In this document: positions 8,767 to 19,200 of the stretch, piece after piece | Position numbering within the stretch: position 1 is the first letter of the stretch | Layout: every line of letters begins with the position of its first letter | DNA from: Pelagomonas calceolata | Lineage: Eukaryota; Sar; Pelagophyceae; Pelagomonadales; Pelagomonadaceae | Length of the DNA stretch: 64,000 bases | Direction of reading: 5' to 3' | Assembly: GCA_918797485.1 (NCBI GenBank) | Contig: CAKKNE010000006.1 | Span: forward strand, 3,162,001 to 3,226,000 | Made by a program: the position numbers and the translations under genes | Notes under the pieces: generated by a model | Told to the model about the DNA's origin: nothing | Database searches by the model: none | Seen by the model: only the letters and a program-made list of their open reading frames with translations

Positions 8767-11433
8767 ATGTCCGGCTGCCTCGCGAAGACGTGGTTGGTGA
8801 CGAAGGACCTGGGCGGCACGGTCTACCGCCTCACCGACGCCTGCGCCGAGGCGTATGACTGCGCCGCCGGCAGCTACTGCCCCGCGGGCTACTACGCGGG
8901 CTCGGAAGCCGACGCCGCGGCCTACTTCGCCCAGGCCTGGTGGCCCGGCGAGAACTACATGGACGTCGACTGCGCCGTGGTGGAAGGCAGCGCCAACGGC
9001 GTCTGGACCTACCAGTGCGCCTGCGGCAACGGCTTCTGGTGCGCCGCGAACACCGCGATGCCCAAGTTCTGCCCCCCGGGCTACTTCTGCGAGACGCCGG
9101 CGGTCATCGAGGAGTGCCCCAAGGGCCACTACTGCAAGGAGGGCTCCGTCGAGGCGCGCGCGTGCACGGCGGCGCAGGACTGCCCACGCGGGTCCGCGGT
9201 GCCCGAGGAGAGCTCGTCGGGCATCCTCTGGTTCGTGCTCATCTCGGTCGTCGCCTACGTCGCCTTTAAAATAAGGACGCGCTACCAGGAGGACGCCCTG
9301 CGCATCGAGGCGCTCGAGGCCGAGGCGTACCACGACGCCGTCGAGGCCGCGGAGCTGTTGAAGGAGAAGCGGGCGGCGGCCGCGGCCGCCGCGGCCGTGG
9401 ACGTGCGCGGCGGCGGCGCCGCGGCCAAGGGGGGGACCGGAGAGACCTACCGCATCGAGTTCGAGGACATCCGCCTCGACCTGCCCAACGGCGTGACGAT
9501 CATGCGCGGGCCGTCGGGCTGCTTCCTGCCGGGCACGTCGACGGCGATCATGGGCGCGTCGGGCGCGGGCAAGACGACGATCATGAACCTGGTCACGGGC
9601 AAGGTCAAGAAGACGTCGGGCGTCATCCGCGTCAACGGCGAGGAGTGCGACTCGCTCGCCAGGTGGCGGAGCCGCGTCGCCTTCGTGCCGCAGGAGGACG
9701 TCATGCACCGCGAGCTCACGGTCTTCGAGAACCTGGAGTTCAGCGCGCACACGCGGCTGCCCGCCGACTGGGCGCCGTCGCGCAAGCAGCAAATGATCTT
9801 CAAGGTCCTCGACTCGCTCAACCTCGCGGCGATCCAGCGCTCGAAGATCGGCGACGAGTTCGAGCGCGGCATCTCGGGCGGCCAGCGCAAGCGCGTGAAC
9901 GTCGGCCTCGAGCTCGTCGCGGACCCCAAGGTGCTCTTCCTCGACGAGCCGACGTCGGGCCTCGACAGCGTCTCGGCGACGGAGCTCTCGGAGATGCTGC
10001 GGTCCATCGCCGAGGCCGACGGCCTCACGATCGCGGCCGTCATCCACTCGCCGGGCCCCGCGGCCTTCGCCGCGTTCCACCGCTTCCTGCTGCTCCAGAC
10101 CGGCGGCCGCCTGGTCTACGCCGGCCCGACGCGCGACGTCGAGACGTACTTCGGCGCGATCGGCTTCCCCTACCCGCGCGGCGACACGCTCGACACCATG
10201 GCGGACTACATCCTCAAGTGCGTCGCCGGCGGCGTCCAGCCGACCGGGCGGGCGGGCGCCGCGGCCGTCGCGGCCGCCGGCGAGCCCTGGGACCACATGA
10301 CGGGCTTCACGAAGCTGTGGCACGCGTCGAACGGCCTCCCGCCGCCGCCCGCCGACGACGCCGCGGACCACCACCGCCCGAGCTTCCACCGCGGCCACCC
10401 GCGGCGCCACGTGCGCATCTTCAACCAGATTGTATCGCTGCTCAAGCAGGACCTCGTCGACTACCCGCGCGACGTCGCGCGCGCGTTCTGTCCTACCAGG
10501 GGCGACCCGGACCGGCCGGCGATCTCCGCGGTGACGACCTTCGCCATCTGCCTCAAGCGCGCCTGCCGCCAGGCCTACGCGAAGAAGTTCCGCGGCTTCT
10601 TCGTGGGCACGATCGCCGTCTACTTCGCCGTCGGCCACGTCCTCGCGTCGCTCGTCGGCGAGCACCTCAACGTGCTCGGGGGCTACGGCCCCGACATCTG
10701 CGCGCAGCAGTACCCCGAGCTGCAGCGCGCGTGCCTCAACCTCCAGGACAACTCGTACGTCCCCGCGATCTCGTCCATCCTCTTCATCCTCGTCGCGATG
10801 GGCGCGGCGACGAGCGCGGCGACCTTCGGCTGCGAGACGGCGCAGTACTGGCGCGAGGCGTCGACGGGCCTCCACACGCCGGCCTACTTCCTCGCCAAGG
10901 TCGTCGCGGACGTGCCCCTCTGCGCCGTGTCCGCGGTCTCGATCTGGGGCGCCTTCGTGAGCACGTTCTACTCGCCCATGCACAGCGGCGCGCTCCTCCT
11001 GGGCTTCCTCCTCATCAACTACTTCGGCTACTTCTCCGGCTACCTCCTGTCGTTCCTGCTGCCCTACACGGCCTGCGGCCTCGCCGCCGTGGCCGCGGCC
11101 GTCTGGTGGGCCATCTTGTACGCGGGCTGCAGCGCCGCGCGCGCCGGGCACATGCGGCGCGCGAAGTGGCCCGATACGTGGATCTACGCGATCTCCGCGC
11201 CGCGCTGGTTCATGGAGGGCATCTTCGACGCGACGACCGTCGAGCCGTACGAGGAGGTCCCCTCGGGCCCGGCCAAGGGCGAGGGCTACTACGACCTCTC
11301 GCGGCAGAAGGACTTCTACGACTTCCACACCTCGTACTCGAAGTGCATGCTCTACATGTGCGCCATCAACGCCTGCCTCCTCGCGCTCGACCTCTTCCTG
11401 ATCGTCGCCACGAAGCTCGACAAGAAGCGGTAG
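8767..11433 (+). CDS. ABCG half-transporter with Cys-rich N-terminal domain
   Basis: 888 aa: a Cys-rich domain (about 1-140; repeated YCPxGY/FC...C), a membrane helix near 151-170, an ATPase domain (Walker A GASGAGKTT near 261, signature ISGGQRKR, Walker B VLFLDEPTSGLDS), then a C-terminal membrane domain with about six helices. ATPase before membrane domain marks the ABCG (White/WBC) subfamily; the Cys-rich front end and extra helix match the plant ABCG24/ABCG28 type. Such half-transporters dimerise and export lipids or other hydrophobic compounds. The first ATG lacks a signal peptide although a Cys-rich domain needs one, so an upstream leader exon is possible. A long antisense reading frame across this gene is a codon-bias artefact. 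Confidence 0.9.
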   Translation: MSGCLAKTWLVTKDLGGTVYRLTDACAEAYDCAAGSYCPAGYYAGSEADAAAYFAQAWWPGENYMDVDCAVVEGSANGVWTYQCACGNGFWCAANTAMPKFCPPGYFCETPAVIEECPKGHYCKEGSVEARACTAAQDCPRGSAVPEESSSGILWFVLISVVAYVAFKIRTRYQEDALRIEALEAEAYHDAVEAAELLKEKRAAAAAAAAVDVRGGGAAAKGGTGETYRIEFEDIRLDLPNGVTIMRGPSGCFLPGTSTAIMGASGAGKTTIMNLVTGKVKKTSGVIRVNGEECDSLARWRSRVAFVPQEDVMHRELTVFENLEFSAHTRLPADWAPSRKQQMIFKVLDSLNLAAIQRSKIGDEFERGISGGQRKRVNVGLELVADPKVLFLDEPTSGLDSVSATELSEMLRSIAEADGLTIAAVIHSPGPAAFAAFHRFLLLQTGGRLVYAGPTRDVETYFGAIGFPYPRGDTLDTMADYILKCVAGGVQPTGRAGAAAVAAAGEPWDHMTGFTKLWHASNGLPPPPADDAADHHRPSFHRGHPRRHVRIFNQIVSLLKQDLVDYPRDVARAFCPTRGDPDRPAISAVTTFAICLKRACRQAYAKKFRGFFVGTIAVYFAVGHVLASLVGEHLNVLGGYGPDICAQQYPELQRACLNLQDNSYVPAISSILFILVAMGAATSAATFGCETAQYWREASTGLHTPAYFLAKVVADVPLCAVSAVSIWGAFVSTFYSPMHSGALLLGFLLINYFGYFSGYLLSFLLPYTACGLAAVAAAVWWAILYAGCSAARAGHMRRAKWPDTWIYAISAPRWFMEGIFDATTVEPYEEVPSGPAKGEGYYDLSRQKDFYDFHTSYSKCMLYMCAINACLLALDLFLIVATKLDKKR

Positions 11434-11788
11434 ACACCTCCCGCGCGGCCGCGCCCTCGCGAGACGCCGGGGCCCAATTAGACCGGGGGCTGTCGCGCCT
11501 CCCCATTAGCCCATTAATAGCCTAAGTACTAGGTCCTAAGTATGCTACACGCTGCTCTGCTCGATTTGCTCACCCAAGGCCTAGCCTGCAGCTCCGTCGG
11601 CGCGATGCCGCGATGCCGCGCGCGCGATCGATATAAAATCCGACCACGCTTCGCGCCTCGCGGCCTGCATATGACTGGTGGCAACCACGGCTCCCGGGCG
11701 ACGCTTCGGATCTTACAAAAAATAGTGCGGGGCCAGAACAACAGAAAGAGGCAGCCCAAGGACACAGCTGTACAGGGTCGCGTGAAGG
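11434..11788. promoter_or_regulatory. Intergenic region between ABCG and OSCA genes
   Basis: 355 bp. It contains the short repeated run CCCATTAGCCCATTAATAGC near 11500 and CTAAGTACTAGGTCCTAAGT near 11522, both partly palindromic. It must hold the ABCG 3' end and the promoter of the channel gene; no ORF is convincing. Confidence 0.4.
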
Positions 11789-14700
11789 ATGAGCGCTGCA
11801 CCAAGCGACGCGGCCGCCGCTGCCCCGGCACCGGGCGAAAAGAAGGCCGCCCGCCTGCCCGGCTTGCGCGGCCACCACAAGCTCTACCTCGCTGCTGCTT
11901 CGCTGGTCGCGGTGTGCGTCTGGCTCATCGTCTGGCTCGTGGTCTTTGGGAAGGTGCTGCCCGACGACATTGTGGGCTTCGCCGCAGTCGTCTTCCAAGT
12001 CACTGTAAAGTCGGGCGTTTTCGCGCTGCTCTTCGCGCGCTACGTCGCCGGCGCGGGCGCCGTCGTCGCGCCGGCGGACCCGGAGGGCAAGGTCGGCGCG
12101 GCGCCGGGCCTCCGCGCGTGGGCGCACGAGGCCTTTGAGCTAGACGCGGCACGCACGCGGGCACGGGGCGGCGTCGACGCGGAGCTGCACGTCCGGCGGA
12201 TCCGGATGCGGCTCGCCTGTTTGCAAGTCTGGGCGTTGCTGGCCGTGCCGCTGGCGTGCGTCTACGCGCTGGATCCGAAGAAATGCGGGTGGTTGCCCGA
12301 ACGGAAAATAGTCGAGCAAGAGCCCACCTGTGCAACCACTATGGATGTGGAGGCGTGCTGCCCGTGCTGCATAACAGAATATCTAACGCAGTTTTCCGCC
12401 GCTCAATGTGATTTTTTAAAAGCCGAAGGAAGAGATTGCCATCCCGTCTGCGAGGTCACGGTCAGGCAGGCGGGTTGGGGCCGGGCCCGGTCGCCGGGGT
12501 TCGACCGCATCTCGCTCGAGAACGTCATGTGCCGCGAGGGCAACACGGCGACGTGGCAGCTCTGGCTCGCGATTCTGGCGCTGTACCTCGGCCACTGGGC
12601 CGCGTATCGGATCATCGACGCGCACGACGAGGAGGCCACCGAGACCATCCGTGCCGCGGCGGTGGACGCGCCGCCGAATCACTACGCCGTCGCGACGACG
12701 GGCCTGCCCGAGCATCTGCGGGAGCCGGCCGAGCTCGAGGCGTTCTTCGAGGGCGTCTTCGAGAGGCCCGGCGCCGTCGTGCGCGTCGTGCCGTGCCGCC
12801 ACCTGAGCGCGGCCACGCGCGAGGTGGAGGCCCTCGCGGGCGGCGCGCCGCCACCGCCGGAGGGAGACGCCGCGCCCGAGGCGGCCGCCCGCGACGCCGT
12901 GGAGGCCGCCGACGCGGCCGCCGCGCACGTCGAGCAGCTCAAGGCCGCCGGCGCGGCGCCGGCGGCCGTCGCGGAGGCCGAGGCGCGCCGCGAGTCCCTG
13001 AAGGACAAGGCCGCGCGCGCGCTCAAGGGCCTCTTCGGCGGCGACGGCGGCGCGCGCGGCCGCGTCCAGGCGTTCTGCGAGGCCCTCAAGGAGGTCGAGC
13101 GGGCCGAGTGGCGGCAGGCGCTGCACGAGCGCTGGGAAAGCGAGGAGAAGAAGATGGAGAAGTGCCAGCGGGGCTGCGCCAAGTGCATCGACGGGTGCAT
13201 CTGCTGCCGCTCGTTCGTCGGGCGCAAGATCCAGAACCAGGCGGCGTCCCCCGCGGAGGCGCGGCGCCGCTGCGAGGAGGCGCGGAAAGCCGTCGCTGAC
13301 CACGCGGCCGAAGCGTCTCCGGACGGAGGGTCGGCGATCGTCGTCTTCTCGAACCTCGAGAGCGCCCAGGCCGCCGCGACCTGCCCCCTCGGGGCGTCGG
13401 ACGCGGCGACGGAGGTCTCGAAGCCGACGTACCGCGAGGACAAGCCGCACCGGAAACAGGAAAAGCGCAGCCGCTTGATCGTGACGCTGGAAACGGCTGG
13501 CTATTACTTAACGGGGTTGCAGGGCTGCGGGTGCCGCAAGAGCAAGCCCGTGCCGATGGAGGTGACGCCGCTGCCGGAACCGAGAGATATAGATTGGGGC
13601 GAGCTCGAGACGCTCGACCAGGAGCGCGGCGAGAAGTCGGACCGGATGAACGCGGGGCGGCTCATCAAGCTTTGCGTCTGGTTCGGCTACTCGGCGATCG
13701 TCGCGGTGTTTGCCGTGAACTGGGAGGCGCTCTGCGAGGAATACGCCAAGGACGACGACGGCGGGCCCTCGGACACCGCGCTGCTCTGGGACCTGCTCGC
13801 CGGCTTCGTGCCGGCGTTCTTTCAGAGCTGGCTCTTCAATTACGTGGCGGTCATCTTGTACAACACGAACCGCATGTTCAACAGTTTGTGGAGCGAGTCC
13901 TCGCTGCAGGCGAGCGTCGCGCGGGACTACTCCATCTTCTTCTGGATCGTCGCGTTCGGCGCGTACCTGCTGTCCGTCACCTGGGCCGACATCTCGAACG
14001 AGGCCTGGTCCTGCGAGGGGGAGTGCGACACCGAGGATGAAGACGAGGACGTCGATGCTGCGAGCTTTAACCCCAGCGTCGCGGTCAAGCTCATGGCCCG
14101 CGCGGTGCCGCGCCACGCGTGGCCATTCGCCGCTATCTTCCTTTTGCTGATCGGAAACAAGGTGGCCGACGCGCTCAGGGTAGTCCCTTACCTCAAGTAC
14201 GAGCTCCTGAAGCGGGCCAAGGTCGCGTCGGACGCGAGCGTGGCGGAGTCGCTCGAGCCGGGCGACGCTGACCTCGGCGCGCCGGCCGGCTGGTCTCTGC
14301 GAGGGAATCAAACTGCCCGAAGTGTCACGTCCACGTCGACGCCATCGACGCTGCGTCTGCTCACTCATTGATTTCACCACAGGCTGGGAAGCGTTCGCAT
14401 TGTTGGTGGGGGCATCTTTCGCCTGCATCTCGCCGTTCACGTGCGCGGTCTGCTACCTCTACTTCGTGGCCGCGTACGAGGCCGGAAAGCACGCTCTGTG
14501 TTGCCTGGAGACGATGCCCTTCGACACGCGCGGCGCGCTCTGGTTCGACGGCGTCGCGCAGACCCACACCGCGCTGTTTATCGCGCTGGTCGTCCAGCTT
14601 GTCGTATTGTGGTTTAACATCACCAACAAAGGGTTCTGGCCGGTCATTGGCGGTATCCCCATCCTGCTCATGTGGAGGCGCTACCGGGACAGGTGTCGCC

Positions 14701-15089
14701 GCCGGCACGCTACGCGGAACCTCCACGGCTTGGCGCGGGGCAGGATGCCGCTGAGGGACGGAAACGTCGTCGACGCGCTGAGGGACGGAGACGTCGTGCG
14801 CGACGCCCTGGCCCACCTCGCCGACCGCGACCGCTTCTTCGAAGCGCCCGAGGTCCTGCCGCCCAGAGACCACCCGGTGTACCGGGACGCCCTGCCGGGA
14901 CCGCCGATTACTTCCTCGACGGACGTCGAGGCGCGGCTCGCGGCGGTGACCGCGTGGCTCGAGCGCCACGACGGCGCCGCGGCCGCGTTCCTCGAGCGCG
15001 TCAACGGCACCGCGACCGTGCTCGGCGAGGACGACGCCATTCTGGTGGAGGACGACGTCGCGTGCGGCACGATGGGCTGCGGCCTCTGA
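11789..15089 (+). CDS. OSCA/TMEM63 (CSC1-like, DUF221) mechanosensitive channel
   Basis: Two exons, 11789-14288 and 14383-15089, giving 1,068 aa. The family shows in the first helices (near 30-55), the cytoplasmic ferredoxin-like insert that begins NHYAVATTGLPEHLREP, the hallmark PxPRDIDWGEL before the main pore helices, and a run of helices after it including the exon-2 part. OSCA/TMEM63 proteins are osmotically or mechanically gated cation channels. The cytoplasmic insert is enlarged (Ala/Glu-rich, a CxxxCxxxCxCC cluster near 455). The intron keeps frame only with a GC donor at 14289: GAPAG joins directly to WEAFALL. The first exon alone would end in stray residues. Confidence 0.85.
14289..14382 (+). 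mobile_element. Introner-type intron (GC-AG) in the OSCA gene
   Basis: 94-nt intron. Ends are CTGCGAGGGAATCAA and the reverse complement of TTGATTTCACCACAG, an imperfect terminal inverted repeat. The bases just before the element (GCTGGTCT) partly repeat just after it (GCTGGGAA), a decayed 8-bp target duplication whose first two bases give the GC donor. The interior carries GACGCCATCGACGC, shared with other introns here. Confidence 0.75.
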
Positions 15090-15198
15090 AACTATTCGCG
15101 CGCCGCCTACCATGTTCCCAAAAACCGGGGCGAGCGTAAAGCAGTTCAAGTTTCAGTCTTACACGCGTACACTTCGGGGAGGGGGGGGGCACAGACAC

Positions 15199-16678
15199 TC
15201 ACTTCTTCTGCTTCTTCGCCGGCCGCGCGAAGGCGGCCATGGACTTCTGCGGCGCCTTCGGCCAGGCGGCCACGTAGGCCGCGACGTCGAACTTGCGCTT
15301 GCACCCGTTGTAGTTCATGTAGCGGACCTTGCCGAAGACCTCGCGCTCCTTCCAGCCCATGTCGTGCGTGCCCATGACGCTCCAGGCGCAGCCCACGAAG
15401 CCGTTCGGGTCGCACCCATCCAACGAGTACTTGTCGTTCAGGTACAGCGCCGTCGCCAGCGCCTCGGCCGGCGACGCCGTCCACTCGAGAATCTTCTTCG
15501 CCCAGTACATGCGCCTGCGTGGACATCAAAGTTTTACGGCGCGTTCCGTCGGCACCGGTTGCTTTCCACACGGACGTGCGCATGAACCCGTGCATCTTGC
15601 CCTGTCTCACTAATTGACGCTGCGCCGCGTTCCAGACGTCCTCGGCGGCCTCGGCCTGCTCCAGCGCGTCTCGACCGTACACGTGCTCCCTTGTATCATT
15701 CGCGTGCAATTCCAGCGAGTCGCGCGCCCACGGCGCCGCGCCCGCCAGCGAGTCGTAGTGCGGCTGGTAGTGGCAGAAGTTGTCCGACAGTTCGCGGCGC
15801 ACGATCTGCTCTTCCAGAAAAGACGCGACGGACTCGCTGTGCTTGGACCGCTCCTCGCGGACGCGCAGCGCCGCGCGCTGGCACGAGAGCTGCCCGAAAT
15901 TCAAGTAGGGCGACAGGTGCGAGGCCGCCTCGACGTTCGGGTCGTTCCGATGCTTCGCGAAGCGCTTGAGGCGCCCGTCGCCGCAGAAGGCCTCGAGCGC
16001 ATCCAGTGATGCCTTGCTCCCCGGCGTCAGCCAGTCGACGGGCGTCACCGAGCGGTCCGTCTTCTGGCGCGCGGCCTTGATGACGGGCCGCCAGTCGACC
16101 GTCGGTTGTAATGGGGGGCCCTGCGCCTCGAGCTCGGGGAGCTCTTTCAAGTACCGCGGCAGCTGGTCCGTGATCTTCTTGCGCAGCGTGCGCGCGCCGA
16201 CCTCCTGCTTCGGCGACGCCGCCCAGACGGGCACGACATTGTGCGCGTCCACGAGGGACGCGCCTATATTGTCAGGTAAAGCGTCGACGAGGTCTTTTGT
16301 CCCTTGCTTCGCCTCGCGCAGCGGCGAGAAGTCACACACCACGTGACTCACCTCGTGCGCCGTCGCGAAGGCCGCCACCGCGGCGCCCGCGTCGTCCGCC
16401 ACTTCGATCAAATCGAACGCGAAGCCCTTCGCGTTCAGGTCGCGGCCCGTCTCGACCAGGCCCTTCAGCTGGAAGTCCAGGCGGCGCTCCGTCGTTATCG
16501 TTCCTAGAGCGAAGACGACGCGCGCCTTGCTTCCGTTTTCCTTGGCTAATGCGGCGGCTCTCAGGAGGGCCCAGTTGTCGGCCGCGCGCTGGTCGCGGGC
16601 CATCCAATACAGCACGTCGCCCTTGTTATTGGATCCAGCCTTGAGTGAGCGCTCACGCGTCGCGTCCCAAGCAGCCAT
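15199..16678 (-). CDS. PHR2: Class II CPD photolyase
   Basis: Two exons on the minus strand, 16678-15582 and 15514-15199, giving 470 aa. It repairs UV-induced cyclobutane pyrimidine dimers using FAD and light. Class II landmarks: [15 protein letters not shown] at the N-terminus, DAHNVVPVW followed by [13 protein letters not shown], the region [34 protein letters not shown] across the splice junction, and [22 protein letters not shown]-type FAD-pocket sequence near the end. The first in-frame ATG is at 16678; an open extension upstream reads like a leader (TASAF) but has no ATG. Exon 1 ends KMHGFM and the exact family sequence resumes only with a GC-AG intron. Confidence 0.93.
15515..15581 (-). 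mobile_element. Introner-type intron (GC-AG) in the photolyase gene
   Basis: 67-nt intron. The 8-bp flanks are GCGCACGT before and GCGCATGT after (7 of 8 match). The element between starts CCGTGTGGAAAGCAA and ends TTGATGTCCACGCAG, inverted repeats of each other with a few mismatches. The donor GC comes from the flank copy, the acceptor AG from the element end. Confidence 0.85.
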
Positions 16679-17145
16679 TGTTGTTGCAGTTCGTCGCGCG
16701 TTTCTCGCAGGCCTGCTGACTGAGAGCACACTCTGACGCAGTGAGTTTGTCCGCACGAATGCGCTAGCCGTCCCGAAGACCGCAGCACGGATGAGCGAAC
16801 GAATGATTGAAACGTTTGCGCGCGTGCAAGCAGTCAATGCTTGCGATTACGATGCGCTCAGCGTGTTTTTATGAGTTGGCTCCAGCTGCAGAGCTGGAAT
16901 CGAGAGCAAAGCAAATTAGACCCACGGTGTACAAGAACCCTAGAAGACATATGAAAAACATACTTTCAAGACTCGACCAAGTAGTTTAGCTTCTCGCGGG
17001 TTTTCCACGCTGATTTTCCGAGCGCCGCGCCGCCGCTCTCGCACATTCGTCGCCCTCTCACTCTCAAAGTCATTAATTTGGGTGGTGCGTTGCCCGTGGC
17101 TCGTGCCCCGCGGCCATAGATTTGGCAAAGCACATTCCCCTGAAA
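16679..17145. promoter_or_regulatory. Divergent promoter region
   Basis: Between the photolyase and coiled-coil genes. A degenerate copy of the recurring motif (GCTAGCCGTCCCGAAGAC) is at about 16763-16787. Sequence from 16850 to 17000 is relatively AT-rich. No coding signal. Confidence 0.4.
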
Positions 17146-18141
17146 ATGGACTATCTCGCCTTCGGCTTCTCCGACGGCGTCGGCTCGCGCTCCTCGCTCT
17201 CGCTCCAGAACGGCGACCAGCCGATCGAGCGGCGCACGAGCCGTCTCTGGATCAATAAGCTCACGGGCCGCGTCGACGACGAGCCGGCGAGCCTCCCGGC
17301 GCGCCCCAATCGATTGACGCCGACGCGCAGTTTTCCTCAAGTCGCCGTGGGCCTGGAGGCGCCCTCCGACGGCCGCCGCACGACGCAATCGCCGCCGCGG
17401 CGGCTGTCGACGGTCGTCAGCGACCCGAGTGCCCAGAGCGGCCAGAGCCTCGACGCCGACCTGCGCAACCGCCTGGCGGCCTGTGAGGAAGCGCTCGACG
17501 CCGTCCAGACACGCCTGGCAACGCTCGAGGCCCAAGTTCACGGCGTGGACGACGACGAGCTCGAGGACGTCTCGGACGCGAACTGGGCCAGCGCGACGCG
17601 CGCCGTCACGGACCTCGACCGCCAGGTCGCGGCGCTCCGCCGGCGCCTTCCACCGCTCGACGCGCCCCGGGACGAGCCGCCGCCGCGGCCGGCGCGCGCC
17701 GGCTGGGCCTGCTGCAACTTCTTCGGCCGCCGCGCGCCCGCGCTCCCGGCGGGCCTGCCGCGGCCGACGTCGCTCGACCGGATCACGCCGTTCAACGAGC
17801 GCATGGCGCCGACGCCCGCGTCCGGGACGAGGTGTCTCGACGCGTCGCCGGACGCGCCGGCGCCGGTGCGCGGCCGCCGCGGCTTCTCGGGACGGTTCGA
17901 GCCAAACTTGTCCGAGCAGCTGGCCCAGTTCTCGCACAAGGCCCCGTCGCCGGCGGAGAGCCTCTTTTCGCGGACGCTCCCGAAGACGTCGCCGCTCTCG
18001 ACGCCCGGGACGTCGCAAGAGGCCCATCCGCCGACGCCGCCGCTCACGCCGCCCCTGACGCCCCCCGAGGGGACGCAGACGAAGCCGCAGGTGCTCGTAG
18101 GGCGGTGGCTGCCGGCCTACGGCGAGGAGGCGCCGCTCTAG
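17146..18141 (+). CDS. Unknown coiled-coil protein with Pro/Thr-Pro-rich tail
   Basis: 331 aa from the first ATG. N-terminal 110 residues are Ser/Arg rich. A coiled coil with heptad leucines spans about 97-135 (LRNRLAACEEALDAVQTRL...) and a second helix about 150-170. The second half is disordered, with Ser-Pro/Thr-Pro sites and TPPLTPPLTPP near the end, suggesting proline-directed kinase targets. No catalytic motif and no recognised family. A 353-codon antisense frame exists, but the forward frame has the more protein-like pattern. It converges with the Sel1-like gene at a 40-bp gap. Confidence 0.6.
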   Translation: MDYLAFGFSDGVGSRSSLSLQNGDQPIERRTSRLWINKLTGRVDDEPASLPARPNRLTPTRSFPQVAVGLEAPSDGRRTTQSPPRRLSTVVSDPSAQSGQSLDADLRNRLAACEEALDAVQTRLATLEAQVHGVDDDELEDVSDANWASATRAVTDLDRQVAALRRRLPPLDAPRDEPPPRPARAGWACCNFFGRRAPALPAGLPRPTSLDRITPFNERMAPTPASGTRCLDASPDAPAPVRGRRGFSGRFEPNLSEQLAQFSHKAPSPAESLFSRTLPKTSPLSTPGTSQEAHPPTPPLTPPLTPPEGTQTKPQVLVGRWLPAYGEEAPL

Positions 18142-18180
18142 ACTAAGGTAAGCGAATCAATCAACACATCGCCTATTTAC

Positions 18181-19200
18181 TCAGAGCTCCTCTCCCTTGG
18201 CGCCGCCGCCGCCAAAGCGCTTCCGGAAGCCCGCGAAAGGCCCTGCCTTTTTGTCCGACGACGTGGCCGCGGCGCCGGCATCGGATGACGCCACGGTCCG
18301 CGGCCGCGGCGCCGGCGTCGGCGCCAGGGCCGGCGGCCACACATCGCCTGGAGAAGGCGGCACCTCGTCCGCGTCTATGCCATTCTCTTCCAACAAGACG
18401 CGCGTCCTCCTTTCAACGAGCGCCGCGTCGTCGCCCCAGAGTTTCCGATTCTCGGCAAGAAACGCGGAGACGGCCAGGCCCGCCTTCCGCGCGCGCACGT
18501 TGACGGCAGCGGGCTCGCCCAACTTTACCGCCTCGTCTAGCCAGTGCTTCGCCAGCGCCCGATCTTTTTTGTCGTCATTTCCTCGATTAGCATGAATGAA
18601 AAACAGGTTGAACGCCGCCGCCGAGTGGCCCCGGAAGGCCGCCTGCGCGTACCACTGCCGCGCGCGCGTCTCGCTCGCCGGCAGACATCTACAGTTATCT
18701 CTGTCGGCGAAGGTCACGAGGTCGTCGTTCAGCCACCAGGGCGTGAACAGGTCGTGCTGCGTGCCCAGATAAAAAGCCGCGGCGCCGGGCCTTCGATCTC
18801 CTTGACTAGGGTCGTCGACGCCTAGCACTTCAGGTCGCGGGAACTCCTTACTGTACATTTCAGCGGCCACCCTCACAATCCGCTCGCACCACGTCGCGTT
18901 CGGCGGCGGCGGCGCCGAACAGAAGGTCTTGCCCACCTGGAGCATGGCCCAACTGTCGCCCTGCGACGCGTTCCTTACTAAATCGGCGTGCCTTTCTGTT
19001 TCTGGTGTGAGCTCCGTGCCGAACCGGGCCGCCTCCAACCGCTCCTCCATGTACTCATAATGCGCGTCTTCGTCGCTCAGCGCGGCCGTGACCATGGCGT
19101 CCAATAGAGCATACATGCGCGCCTTGCCCCCCGCCTCGCTCGGGTCGTAGTCCTGGGCTGCCGCGGCGGCGTAGGGGAGGAACAATGCCGTGCGCCACAT
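18181..19200 (-). CDS. Secreted protein with Sel1-like repeats
   Basis: 339 aa. A short hydrophobic leader (MWRTALFLPYAAAAAQ) looks like a signal peptide. Residues about 185-245 contain Sel1/TPR-like helical pairs: ARQWYAQAAFRGHSAAAFNLFF and ALAKHWLDEAVKLGEPAAV match the A-x-x-W-x-x-x-A-A-x-x-G-x-x-x-A pattern. Cysteines in the middle (CSAPPPP...WC, CRC) fit secretion. The tail is low-complexity (PTPAPRPRT) and ends in a basic Gly/Phe-rich stretch. Sel1-like repeats act as protein scaffolds, for example in ER quality control; no specific role can be assigned. Confidence 0.7.
   Translation of the reverse strand: MWRTALFLPYAAAAAQDYDPSEAGGKARMYALLDAMVTAALSDEDAHYEYMEERLEAARFGTELTPETERHADLVRNASQGDSWAMLQVGKTFCSAPPPPNATWCERIVRVAAEMYSKEFPRPEVLGVDDPSQGDRRPGAAAFYLGTQHDLFTPWWLNDDLVTFADRDNCRCLPASETRARQWYAQAAFRGHSAAAFNLFFIHANRGNDDKKDRALAKHWLDEAVKLGEPAAVNVRARKAGLAVSAFLAENRKLWGDDAALVERRTRVLLEENGIDADEVPPSPGDVWPPALAPTPAPRPRTVASSDAGAAATSSDKKAGPFAGFRKRFGGGGAKGEEL

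Noticed and set aside
8632-11328. 898-codon open frame antisense to the ABCG gene
   Set aside because: Composition is dominated by Arg/Gly/Val/Asp from the reversed codons of a GC-rich gene, with no domain; the sense frame is an unmistakable ABC transporter.
15146-16837. Photolyase extended upstream to a leader with an ASAF-like motif
   Set aside because: The extension begins at TTG, not ATG. It could be coding only with an extra exon that I cannot see, so the ATG at 16678 was used.
16966-18027. 353-codon minus-strand frame opposite the coiled-coil gene
   Set aside because: Arg/Gly-rich shadow without structure; the plus strand has heptads, Ser-Pro sites and a sensible ATG.
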